A stretch of 64,000 nucleotides of DNA from Gaiellasilicea sp963705515. Its GTDB lineage: Bacteria > Actinomycetota > Thermoleophilia > Gaiellales > Gaiellaceae. Below the pieces are notes generated by a model. The model did not search any database, was not told the origin of the DNA, and saw nothing but the letters and a program-made list of their open reading frames with translations. Position numbers and translations under genes: made by a program. This document shows positions 27,001 through 34,695 of this stretch, one piece after another. Numbering within the stretch: position 1 is the stretch's first letter; each line of letters opens with the position of its first letter. Location of the stretch: the NCBI GenBank assembly GCA_963705515.1, contig CAVPJV010000008.1, forward strand, positions 186,001 through 250,000. The letters run 5' to 3'.

Positions 27001-27122
27001 CTGGGGTCAGACCCCGTCATGTGCTGAGCGGACGCTGTCCGTTTCGGCCAACATCCCTGCTCCTGCAGAATCGCGCCAGAGCTGGCCTGCCGTTTCCGGA
27101 CATGTACGGGGTCTGACCCCAG
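27001..27122. repeat. 122-bp element with GGGGTCAGACCCC inverted-repeat ends
   Basis: The 190 bases between the two crotonase genes contain CTGGGGTCAGACCCCGTCATGT at 27001-27022 (given in two parts: CTGGGGTCAGACCCC, GTCATGT) and its reverse complement with one extra base at 27100-27122. Each end is itself a palindrome. The ~77-base centre contains no gene. The layout resembles a MITE or REP-type pair. No target-site duplication was identified with certainty. Confidence 0.65.
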
Positions 27123-27167
27123 CCGCGGCCGCCGCGGCCGCTTCGTCGGACCCTTTAGGGTCGCGAC

Positions 27168-27938
27168 ATGAGCGAAGTCCTGACCGAGCGCGACGGCGCC
27201 GTCCTCACGATCACGCTCAACCGGCCGGACGTCTTCAACGCGTTCAACGCGGCACTCCACGCGCGCCTGCACGACGCGCTCGAGGAGGCTGCATCGCCGG
27301 ACGTCCGCGCCGTCGTGATCACGGGCGCTGGCCGCGGCTTCTGCTCCGGCCAGGACCTGAAGGAGTTCCAGGAGGCGCCTGGGTCGATCCGCGATCGGCT
27401 CGAGCAGACCTACCATCCGAACATCCGGCTGATCCGGGCGCTCGAGAAGCCGGTGATCGCGGCGGTCAACGGCCCGTGCGCCGGTGCCGGGCTCTCGCTC
27501 GCCGCGGCCTGCGACATCAGGATCGCCTCCGCCGCGGCGACCTTCGTGCCCGGGTTCATCGGGATCGGCCTGATCCCCGACTCGGGCGGATCGTGGTTCA
27601 TCCACCGCCTCCTCGGCTTCGCTCGCGCGTTCGACTGGATGACGACGAACAAGCGGCTCACCGCGGCCGAGGCCGAGGCCTGGGGCCTCGTCGCGGAGGT
27701 GGTCGAGGCCGACCGGCTCGCCGCGCACGTGGCCGAGGTGGCCGCGACCTTCGCGACGCTGCCGACGCGCGCGATCGGGATGACGAAGCGCCTCTTCGAC
27801 CACGCCTACGACGCGACCCTGGAGGAGCAGCTCGAGCTCGAAGCGGCCCTGCAGCAGACTGCGACCGAGACGGCCGACTTCGCCGAGGGAGTGCAGGCGT
27901 TTCTGGAAAAGCGCGAGCCCCGCTTCAGCGGGAGCTAG
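27168..27938 (+). CDS. Enoyl-CoA hydratase/isomerase, PaaG-like
   Basis: A 256-residue crotonase-fold protein from ATG 27168. RGFCSGQDLKEFQEAPGSI, YHPNIRLIRALEKPVIAAVN, GPCAGAGLSLAAACDIRIAS and FIGIGLIPDSGGSWFIHRL are the features of PaaG-type 2-(1,2-epoxy-1,2-dihydrophenyl)acetyl-CoA isomerases: Asp of the IPDSGG loop is the proposed catalytic acid/base. PaaG opens the ring-epoxide to oxepin-CoA in phenylacetate breakdown, and paaABCD, which makes the epoxide, lies at 45.4-47.7 kb. Its last 13 bases overlap the stop region of the convergent selenoprotein gene. Confidence 0.85.
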   Translation: MSEVLTERDGAVLTITLNRPDVFNAFNAALHARLHDALEEAASPDVRAVVITGAGRGFCSGQDLKEFQEAPGSIRDRLEQTYHPNIRLIRALEKPVIAAVNGPCAGAGLSLAAACDIRIASAAATFVPGFIGIGLIPDSGGSWFIHRLLGFARAFDWMTTNKRLTAAEAEAWGLVAEVVEADRLAAHVAEVAATFATLPTRAIGMTKRLFDHAYDATLEEQLELEAALQQTATETADFAEGVQAFLEKREPRFSGS

Positions 27939-28149
27939 CGAGCAGCTCCAGCACCTCGTCCGCTTCCGGGAAGCGGCCGGTCTGCTGCTTCGAGAAGACG
28001 AGCTCCCCGTTCGAGAGCACGTCGAACTGGCTCTTCGCGCCTCCGACGATCGAGGCGGGGATGCCGTTCGCGTTCAGGACGGCCGCGAGACTCGCGGCCC
28101 GGCGGTCGTAGCCCCCTCAGACGGGGCAGTAGTGGATCTCGACGGCCAC
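27926..28149 (-). CDS. SelW/Rdx-family protein, probable selenoprotein with in-frame UGA (frame break near 27960)
   Basis: From GTG 28149, nine bases after the AidB-like stop: VAVEIHYCPV, then UGA (28119-28117), then GGYDRRAASLAAVL..., SQFDVLSNGELVFSKQQTGRF and PE. This is the thioredoxin-like Rdx (SelW/SelT/SelH) fold of ~74 residues. The UGA occupies the second position of the CxxC/CxxU redox motif (C-P-V-U). A GC-rich hairpin with a G in the second loop position follows at a bacterial-SECIS distance. An in-frame TAA just upstream excludes an earlier start. The expected end DEVLELLASSR with stop 27928-27926 needs one base (or two CG units) restored near 27960. Role: probably a small thiol/selenol redox protein. 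UGA as a real stop would leave only ten codons. Confidence 0.72.
28081..28099 (-). promoter_or_regulatory. SECIS-like hairpin for UGA (selenocysteine) recoding
   Basis: On the minus strand GGCCGCG-AGUCU-CGCGGCC forms a 7-bp all-GC stem with a five-base loop. The stem starts 18 bases after the UGA and the loop 25 bases after it. A G lies in the second loop position, followed by U. These properties fit the general bacterial SECIS pattern (hairpin directly downstream of UGA, G among the first two loop bases), to which SelB binds. No structure probing is implied. Confidence 0.6.
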
Positions 28150-28158
28150 GAGCCGAGC

Positions 28159-29716
28159 TTACCCGTGCAGGCGCGGCCGATGCCGCTCTGCGATCGCCGA
28201 CAGGTCGAGGCCGGAGGGAAGCGTCCCGTAGACCCCGCCCGGGCGGTCGAGCCGCGAGGCGCAGAACGCGGCCGCCACCTCGGGCGCGCCGTGGCGGACG
28301 AGCAGCGAGCCCTGCAGCGTCACCGCGAGCAGCTCGAGCAGCCGCCGCGCGCCCTGCTCCTCGGGGTCGGCGAGCTCATGCTCGAGCCGCCCGATCGCCG
28401 CGTCGAGATGCGCATCGGCGCCTGCGGCCGAGCCGCACCTCGGCCAGGAACGCGTCCGCGGTGTCGGGCTCGCGGCCGAGCGCCCGGAGGACGTCGAGCG
28501 CGTTGACGTTGCCGGACCCCTCCCAGATCGAGTTGAGCGGGCTCTCGCGGAAGAGGCGCGGCAGCTGCGACTCCTCGACGAAGCCGTTGCCGCCGAGGCA
28601 CTCGAGTGCCTCAGCGACGAGCGGCGGCGTCCGCTTGCAGATCCAGAACTTCGCGACGGCCGTCGCGATCCGCCGGAATGGGCCGTCGCCCTCGTCGTAG
28701 GCGCGCGCGAGCCGCAGCGCCGTCACCGTCGCGGCCTCGGACTCGACGCACAGGTCGGCGAGAACGTTCTGCATCAGCGGCTGCTCGGAGAGAAGTCGGC
28801 CGAACGCCGCGCGATGGGAGGCGTGATGGGTCGCCTCGGCCACCGCGCGCCGCATCAGGGCCGTCGAGCCGAGCACGCAGTCGAGCCGCGTGTGGTTGAC
28901 CATCTCGAGGATCGTCCGGAGCCCGCTCCCCTCCTCGCCGACGAGGCGCGCGACCGCGCCGTCGAGCGCGATCTCGGCCGAGGCGTTGGAGCGGTTGCCC
29001 AGCTTGTCCTTCAGCCGCTCGATCCGGAAGCCCGGCTGCGGCCGCTCGAGCAGGAAGCACGAGAGCCCGGCCGGCGCCTGCGCAAGCACGAGGAAGACGT
29101 CGCTCATCGGCGCCGAGCAGAACCACTTGTGCCCGTCCAGCTCCCAGGCATCGCCGGCGGGCCGGGCCGTCGTCTCGTTCGCGCGCACGTCGGAGCCGCC
29201 CTGGCGTTCGGTCATCGCCATCCCGCAGAGCGCCTCCCCGCCGGTCAGGCGCGGGATCCACTCGGCGGCGAGGTCGCGCTGCGCACGGAGCGCGGGCACC
29301 GACGCGAACGTCATCGACAGCGGGCAGCCGACGCCCGCCTCGACCTGGCCGAGCAGCATGAACAGGGTGGCCCGCGCGACGTGGGCGCCCGGCCGCGGCT
29401 CGACCCAGGGCAGCGACTGCAGCCGAGCCTCGAGTCCGAGCTTGAGCAGCGAGTCCCAGGCCGGGTGGAACTCGATCTCGTCGACGCGCTCGCCGTAGCG
29501 GTCGTGCGTCCGGAGCATGGGTGGGTGCTCGTTCGCGAGCCGGCCCCATTCGAGCGGCTCGCCGCCGAGCAGCTCGCCGAAGGCGGCGATCCGCGGCTCC
29601 CAGGGCGCGCCCCCTTCCCGGCGGAGAGCCTCGACGAGGGCTGCGTCCTGCTCGTAGAGGTTGTAGCCCGCGAGCGGCGGCGGCTGGTTCGCGCCTCGCG
29701 TTCCCACGACCGCCAT
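28159..29716 (-). CDS. AidB-like acyl-CoA dehydrogenase (frame break near 28436)
   Basis: About 520 residues from ATG 29716, which overlaps the BBE oxidase stop (ATGA). It has AMTERQGGSDVRANET (FAD region), GHKWFCSAPMSDVFLVLAQA, KLGNRSNASAEI and YLGGNGFVEESQLPRLFRE-like segments (here LECLGGNGFVEESQLPRLFR), and IWEGSGNVNALDVLR. AidB homologues are FAD enzymes linked to alkylation damage or acyl-CoA/isovaleryl-CoA oxidation. The last ~90 codons (AGADAHLDAAIGRLEHELAD ... RHRPRLHG) are in the +1 frame; one CG (CTCGCGGCC) joins them. The repaired length fits the family. Confidence 0.86.
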
Positions 29717-31071
29717 CAGCCGGGCGGGATGTTCTGGTTGAAGCGGAGCACGTTCCCCGGGTCGTACTGCCGCTTGACCGTCTGCAGCCGCTCGAACGTC
29801 TCGGCCCCGAACGCCGCGCGGACCCGTTCCAGCGGCTCGTCGGCCTGCATGTAGTTGAGGTAGCCGCCGCCCTGGAGCGAGTAGGGCGCCGCCAGGGCTG
29901 CCGTCTCGCGCGCCCACGCGACCTGTGGTTCGTCCCTTGTCGCATCGTCCCAGATCCCGAGCGCGCTGATGTTGAACGCCGCGTCGCGGAAGCCGACCGG
30001 CGTCGCCCCGCGCGGCACGCGGGTCGCGGCGCCGTGGATCGCTTCGATCAGGATCGAGCCGCGGCGCACGCTCGGGTCGATCGCCTGCTCCAGCCCGTCC
30101 AGCAGCGCGTCCGGCAGCTCGCGCACGAAGTGGCCCTTCCAGTAGTGCCGCAGCCCGAACGGCATGTCGAGCAGGCTCTGCTGCTCCAGGTACGGCCGCC
30201 GCCGAACGTCGTCGACCTCGAGGTCGTCGACCCGGCGGAGCCGCCGCAGCAGCTCCGGCTCCTCCTCCGGCCCGGTCGAGCAGACGATGACCCCGAAGAG
30301 GCAACGCCCGTCCGTCTCGGTCGCGTGTCCGAGCACGGCCTGCGTCGAGAAGTCGTCGGGTGCGGCCATGGCGACGTCACGGAAGACGCGCATCGGCTCG
30401 GCGGCCGCGTGAGCCGGCCAGAGGAGGACGCCGCCGAGGATCTCGTCGACCGGATGGAGCCGGAAGTCCAGCCGCGTGACGACGCCGAAGTTGCCGCCGC
30501 CGCCCCGGAGCGCCCAGAAGAGCTCGGCATGCGCGTCCCCGCTCGCCTCGACAACGGTGCCGTCGACGGTGACCACCTCCGCGCCGACGAGGTTGTCGCA
30601 CGAGAGCCCGTAGCGGCCGATCAGGAAGCCGATGCCGCCGCCGAGGGTCAGGCCGCCGACGCCCGTCGTGCCGAAGGTGCCGCCGGGGGAAGCCAGCCCG
30701 TGTGCCTGCGTCGCCGCGTCGAACGCACGCCACGTGGCGCCGCCGCCGGCGCGCGCGATGCGCGTGCCCGGGTCGACCTCGACGGTGTCGAGGCCAGTGA
30801 GGTCGACCACGAGCCCGCCGTCGCAGACGGCGTGCCCGGCGACGTTGTGGCCGCCGCCGCGAACCGCGACCGGCAGCCCGTGCTCGGCTGCGGCGCCGAG
30901 CGCAGCGACGACGTCCGCGGTGCTCCGGCAACGCGCGATTGCGACCGGCCTCCGGTCGACGAGCGCGTTGAACGTCGTCCGTGCCTCGTCGTACGAGGGA
31001 TGGTCGTCCGTGAGGAGCTCGCCCGTGAAGCCACGGGCGGCGGCGGTCGGCTCGACGGTGGAGCTGCTCAC
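29716..31071 (-). CDS. FAD-linked oxidase (BBE-like, PCMH-type FAD domain)
   Basis: A 451-residue protein. PVAVRGGGHNVAGHAVCDGG holds the His that covalently binds FAD in berberine-bridge-enzyme-like oxidases. GGLTLGGGIGFLIGRYGLSCDN is the second FAD segment and the BBE-type C-terminus is RQYDPGNVLRFNQNIPPG. The Cys used for the second covalent bond in bicovalent members is not obvious in the usual GTTGVGG region, so attachment may be single. It oxidises an alcohol, sugar or amine with O2; the substrate is unknown. It is first in the operon with the AidB-like and SelW-like genes. Confidence 0.88.
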   Translation of the reverse strand: MSSSTVEPTAAARGFTGELLTDDHPSYDEARTTFNALVDRRPVAIARCRSTADVVAALGAAAEHGLPVAVRGGGHNVAGHAVCDGGLVVDLTGLDTVEVDPGTRIARAGGGATWRAFDAATQAHGLASPGGTFGTTGVGGLTLGGGIGFLIGRYGLSCDNLVGAEVVTVDGTVVEASGDAHAELFWALRGGGGNFGVVTRLDFRLHPVDEILGGVLLWPAHAAAEPMRVFRDVAMAAPDDFSTQAVLGHATETDGRCLFGVIVCSTGPEEEPELLRRLRRVDDLEVDDVRRRPYLEQQSLLDMPFGLRHYWKGHFVRELPDALLDGLEQAIDPSVRRGSILIEAIHGAATRVPRGATPVGFRDAAFNISALGIWDDATRDEPQVAWARETAALAAPYSLQGGGYLNYMQADEPLERVRAAFGAETFERLQTVKRQYDPGNVLRFNQNIPPG

Positions 31072-31121
31072 TGCCGCCGAGCCTAGTCACGCCGTGCCGC
31101 ACGGGTCAATACGGTCTCCTC

Positions 31122-31751
31122 GTGCCGGAGACGCGCCACATCGGACGGGCGAACATCGCGAAGCGGCTGCGTGCCCTCGAGGGCACGCCGGGACGGTCGG
31201 TCTACCGCGGCGGCGCGGTCCGGATCGAGCTCGACGAGGCCCTGCTGACGGTGACACCGCCGTTCGGCCTCGCGCACGAGGGCGAGTACGACGTCGTTCG
31301 CACAGGACCGCTCCTCGACGCGCTCGAGGTCGAGCCGCGAGTCGCCGCCCTGCTCGTGCGGATGGGCGGCTTTGCCGTCGGCGTCTTCGAGGGCGAGCGT
31401 CTCGTCGTCTCGAAGGTCGGGACGCGGTTCGTCAAGGGACGCCACAAGAAGGGCGGCTCGTCCTCGAATCGCTTCCGCCGCCGCCGCGGCGAGCAGGAAC
31501 GGGAGCTGGTCGACGCGGCCGCCGCCGAAGCCGCGCGCGTGCTGGAGCCGTGGCGCGGCCGCGTCGAGCACGTCGCGCTCGGAGGTGACCGCTCGGCGGT
31601 GACGCGCGTGCTCGAGTCGCGCCCCGACCTGGCCTGGCTCCAGCCGCTGGCGCTGGAGCGGTTCTTCGACGTCCCCGAGCCGCGCCTGCGCGTCCTCGAG
31701 GCGCTGCCGTACCAGCTCTATGCGGCGAAGGTGGTCGAGGAACCTCGCTGA
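31122..31751 (+). CDS. acVLRF1-type peptidyl-tRNA hydrolase (Vms1/eRF1-like)
   Basis: A 209-residue protein from GTG 31122. The signature loop is VGTRFVKGRHKKGGSSSNRF followed by RRRRGEQ, the Vms1-like-release-factor (VLRF1) catalytic loop where a Gln at the end of the loop acts like the GGQ of eRF1. Eukaryotic Vms1/ANKZF1 free nascent chains from stalled ribosomes, and the actinobacterial family is thought to do the same. The N-terminus contains a beta-rich domain (AVRIELDEALLTVTPPFGL). No other ribosome-quality-control gene is in the window. It is convergent with mutS2, another protein with possible ribosome-rescue function. Confidence 0.85.
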   Translation: MPETRHIGRANIAKRLRALEGTPGRSVYRGGAVRIELDEALLTVTPPFGLAHEGEYDVVRTGPLLDALEVEPRVAALLVRMGGFAVGVFEGERLVVSKVGTRFVKGRHKKGGSSSNRFRRRRGEQERELVDAAAAEAARVLEPWRGRVEHVALGGDRSAVTRVLESRPDLAWLQPLALERFFDVPEPRLRVLEALPYQLYAAKVVEEPR

Positions 31752-31775
31752 GCGATGGGGGGTGCCGAGGCTGTT

Positions 31776-31838
31776 GGGCCGCTTAAGCGGCCCCTTCAGG
31801 GGTCTTCGCGCGATGGGCATCCGCTCTTGCGGATGTCC
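31776..31838. terminator. Cluster of hairpins between two convergent genes
   Basis: The perfect palindrome GGGCCGCTTAAGCGGCCC (31776-31793), CCCCTTCAGGGG (31791-31802) and GGGCATCCGC-TCTT-GCGGATGTCC (about 31815-31838) lie in the 95 bases between acVLRF1 (+) and mutS2 (-). They could terminate transcription from both sides. Confidence 0.6.
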
Positions 31839-31846
31839 AGCTTGCG

Positions 31847-34186
31847 CTATTGAAGATGCGCGATCGTGGCGCCGTCGGACGAGTCGCTCTCGCGGCGGTC
31901 GACCAGAGGATGGCCGTCGAGCTCGTCCCGAACGGCCGCCCGCACCGAGCCCGTCCCGCGGCCGTGGATGACGCGGACGCTGGGCAAGCCGGCGAGGGCC
32001 GCGTCGTCGACGAACGATCGCACTGCCTCGCGCGCCTCCTGCGCCCGCTGCCCGCGCACGTCGAGCTCGTCGGAGACGTCGCCGCGCGCCATCGCCACCA
32101 CCTTGACCGGCGGCTCGGGCTCCGGCTCGCGCTGCCGGGACGGACGGAGGCGGGCGAGCGGGATCCTGATGCGCTGGCCGGAGGCGCCGACCACCTCGGC
32201 GTCGTCGCCCTCGATCGCGAGGATCGTGCCGTGGACGCCGAGACCGGGCGCCTCAACCGGGTCACCGGCTGCGAGAGGGCCTGTGAACGGCAGCGGCTGG
32301 TCCAGCTCCCGGATCGCGCGCTCGGCGCGAGCGGCCCGCTGCGTGGCGGCGCCGAGACGCCGGTCGCGCTCGGGCTCGTTCCGCCGGTACCGCCGGGCCT
32401 GGCGGATCTCCGCGCGCAGCGCCTCGAGCTCCGCCCGCGCCTCCGCGAGGTCGCGCAGCGCGTCGGCGGCCGCGCGCTCGCGCTCGGCTGCCGCCGAAGC
32501 CTTGACCGCGGCGATCTCCTCATCGAGCTCTTGCTCTCGTTCGCGCACGTCGCCGCTCAGGCGCTCCGCCTCAGCGCGCTCCGCCGATGCGGAGGTGCGC
32601 TCGTCGGCGGCCGCTCGCTCCGCCGCTTCCGCTTCGGCGAGCAGCTCCTGGATCCGCAGCCGCTCGGGTGCGACGAGCTCACGCGCGGCCACGACGACGC
32701 GGGTGTCCAGCCCCAGCCGCTCGGCGATCCGGAGCGCGTGCGACGTCCCCGGCCGGCCGAGCGCGATCCGGTAGAGCGGGGCGTCCGTGTCGGGGTCGAA
32801 GCCGGTGCCCGCGTTCGCGACGCCCTCGCTCGCGCTCGCCCACTCCTTCAGCTCGGGATAGTGGGTCGTCACGAGCGTCAGCCGGGCCTGTTCGGCGAGC
32901 CGCGCCACGAGCGCCTGCGCGAGCGCGGAGCCTTCGACCGGGTCGGTCCCGGACGCGAGCTCGTCGAGCAGCACGAGCGAGCGCTCGCCGGCGGCGTTCA
33001 GGATCGCGACGATGCTCGCGACGTGGCCCGAGAAGGTCGAGAGGCTCATCTCGATCGACTGTCGGTCGCCGATGTCGGCGAGCACCTGATCGAAGACCGG
33101 CAGCGCGGCCGTCTCGGCGGGAGGGCGCAGCCCGGCCTGGTGCAGGAGCGCGGCGAGGCCGAGAGTCTTCAGCGCCACCGTCTTGCCGCCGGTGTTGGGC
33201 CCGCTGATCACGAGCGCGCGCAGGCCGCCGAGGTCGAGGTCGATCGGCACCGCCGAGCGTGGGTCGAGCAGCGGATGGCGCGCCGCCGCCAGCCGGACCT
33301 CGTCGGCAACCTCGACGGGCGCGCCCTTCCAGCCGCGCGAGAGAGTGCCGAGTGCGATCGTCAGGTCGATCTGCCCTGTCGCCTCGACCGCGGCGGTGAG
33401 GATCGGTGCCGCGTCACCGACGGCGGCCGAGAGCTCGCGCAGGATTCGCTCGACCTCCTCACGTTCCGCGCTCGTCGCCTCCGACTGGCGGTTGGAGAGC
33501 TCGACGACGTCGAACGGCTCGACGAAGAGCGTCTGGCCCGAGTCGGACGCGTCATGGACGATCCCGGGGACGCTTCGGCGGGCGCTCGCCTTGACGGCCA
33601 GTACCGGCCGGCCGCCGCGCAGCGTGATGAACTCCTCCTGCAGGTGCTCGCGGAGCTCGCTCGAGCGGACGAGCTGCTCGAGCTTGTCGCGCACCCGCTG
33701 CCGCCCGGTCCGGAGCTCGCCGCGCAGCTTGCGCAGCTTCGGCGAGGCGTTGTCGCGCAGGTCGGAGCCGTCCTCCTCGACGGCGCGGTCGATCGCCTTG
33801 GCCACGTTCGCGAGCGCCGGGTCGACTGCCGTGGCGAGCTCGCGCAGGAGCGGTGCCGCCGCCTCGTCGAGGGCGCCGCGGGCACGCAGCGAGCCGGTCG
33901 CTGTGTCGGAGACGCGCCGTAGCGCCTGCGGCGAGAGCGCGCCTCCGAGAGCGGCGTGCGCCGCCTGCTCGCGGACGTCGCTGATCTTGTCGAGCGGCGG
34001 CTCGAGCGACTCGTCCAGGAGCGCGATCGCTTCGGCCGTCAGTGCCTGCCGCCGAGTCACCTCGCTCGCGTCGGGCGACGGCTCCAGCTCGGCGGCGAGC
34101 GCCGCGCCGTGCTCGGTCGCAGCCGCCGCGGCGACTCGCTCGCGGATCGCGGGAAACTCCAGCACCTCCAGCGCATTGGCGTCCAC
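31847..34186 (-). CDS. mutS2: MutS2 family ATPase/endonuclease
   Basis: A 779-residue protein from GTG 34186 (VDANALEVLEFPAIRERVAA is the usual MutS2 start). It has Walker A SGPNTGGKTVALKTLG, Walker B VLLDELASGTDPVEG, a coiled-coil region around residues 510-620 (rich in E, A and R) and a C-terminal Smr domain ELDVRGQRAQEAREAV ... VIHGRGTGSVRAAVRDEL. MutS2 lacks the mismatch-recognition domain. It suppresses recombination, and in some bacteria it splits collided ribosomes. It is divergent from ppa with 24 bases between starts. Confidence 0.95.
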   Translation of the reverse strand: MDANALEVLEFPAIRERVAAAAATEHGAALAAELEPSPDASEVTRRQALTAEAIALLDESLEPPLDKISDVREQAAHAALGGALSPQALRRVSDTATGSLRARGALDEAAAPLLRELATAVDPALANVAKAIDRAVEEDGSDLRDNASPKLRKLRGELRTGRQRVRDKLEQLVRSSELREHLQEEFITLRGGRPVLAVKASARRSVPGIVHDASDSGQTLFVEPFDVVELSNRQSEATSAEREEVERILRELSAAVGDAAPILTAAVEATGQIDLTIALGTLSRGWKGAPVEVADEVRLAAARHPLLDPRSAVPIDLDLGGLRALVISGPNTGGKTVALKTLGLAALLHQAGLRPPAETAALPVFDQVLADIGDRQSIEMSLSTFSGHVASIVAILNAAGERSLVLLDELASGTDPVEGSALAQALVARLAEQARLTLVTTHYPELKEWASASEGVANAGTGFDPDTDAPLYRIALGRPGTSHALRIAERLGLDTRVVVAARELVAPERLRIQELLAEAEAAERAAADERTSASAERAEAERLSGDVREREQELDEEIAAVKASAAAERERAAADALRDLAEARAELEALRAEIRQARRYRRNEPERDRRLGAATQRAARAERAIRELDQPLPFTGPLAAGDPVEAPGLGVHGTILAIEGDDAEVVGASGQRIRIPLARLRPSRQREPEPEPPVKVVAMARGDVSDELDVRGQRAQEAREAVRSFVDDAALAGLPSVRVIHGRGTGSVRAAVRDELDGHPLVDRRESDSSDGATIAHLQ

Positions 34187-34210
34187 GCGTCGAGTGTAGG
34201 CTCGGCCGCG

Positions 34211-34690
34211 ATGGACGTCATGGTCTTCGTCGAGGTGCCGATGGGCTCGCGGAACAAGTACGAGGTCGACGCGGAGTCCGGCCACGTCGTCCTCGACCGG
34301 CGGCTCTTCACCTCGATGAGCTACCCGGCCGACTACGGCTTCATCGAGGGGACGCTCGGCGAGGACGGCGACCCGCTCGACGCGCTCGTGCTCGTCGGCG
34401 AGCCGACGTTCCCCGGTTGCCGCATCCGCGCCCGCGTCGTCGGCGTCTTCCACATGACCGACGAGAAGGGCCCGGACGAGAAGGTGATCCTCGTGCCGTT
34501 GAGAGACCCCGCCTGGATGCGCGTGCACGACATCCACGACATCCCGTCCGAGTTCCGCGACGAGATCGAGCACTTCTTCCAGGTCTACAAGGATCTCGAG
34601 GCGAAGAAGACGGAGACACGCGGCTACGGCAACCGCGTCGAGGCCGAGCAGGTGATCGAGGAAGCGCGGGCGCGCGCGGCCTCGGCCTGA
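34211..34690 (+). CDS. ppa: Inorganic pyrophosphatase
   Basis: A 159-residue soluble family I pyrophosphatase. It shows KYEVDAESGHVVLDRRL, SYPADYGFIEGTLGEDGDPL (metal-binding Asp residues in EDGDPLDALVL) and VYKDLEAKKTETRGYG near the end. It hydrolyses PPi to 2 Pi and pulls biosynthetic reactions forward. ATG 34211. proA follows 5 bases after its stop, so ppa, proA and proB form one plus-strand operon. Confidence 0.96.
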   Translation: MDVMVFVEVPMGSRNKYEVDAESGHVVLDRRLFTSMSYPADYGFIEGTLGEDGDPLDALVLVGEPTFPGCRIRARVVGVFHMTDEKGPDEKVILVPLRDPAWMRVHDIHDIPSEFRDEIEHFFQVYKDLEAKKTETRGYGNRVEAEQVIEEARARAASA

Positions 34691-34695
34691 CCGCG

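Noticed and set aside
27965..28130. Reading the UGA in the SelW-like frame as a simple stop (no gene)
   Set aside because: Conserved Rdx-family sequence continues in frame after the UGA and the UGA sits at the CxxC/CxxU position, so a truncated ten-codon ORF is the poorer explanation.
31850..33922. 690-codon plus-strand frame over mutS2
   Set aside because: Mirror image of a well-supported minus-strand gene with Walker and Smr motifs; composition is that of an antisense shadow.
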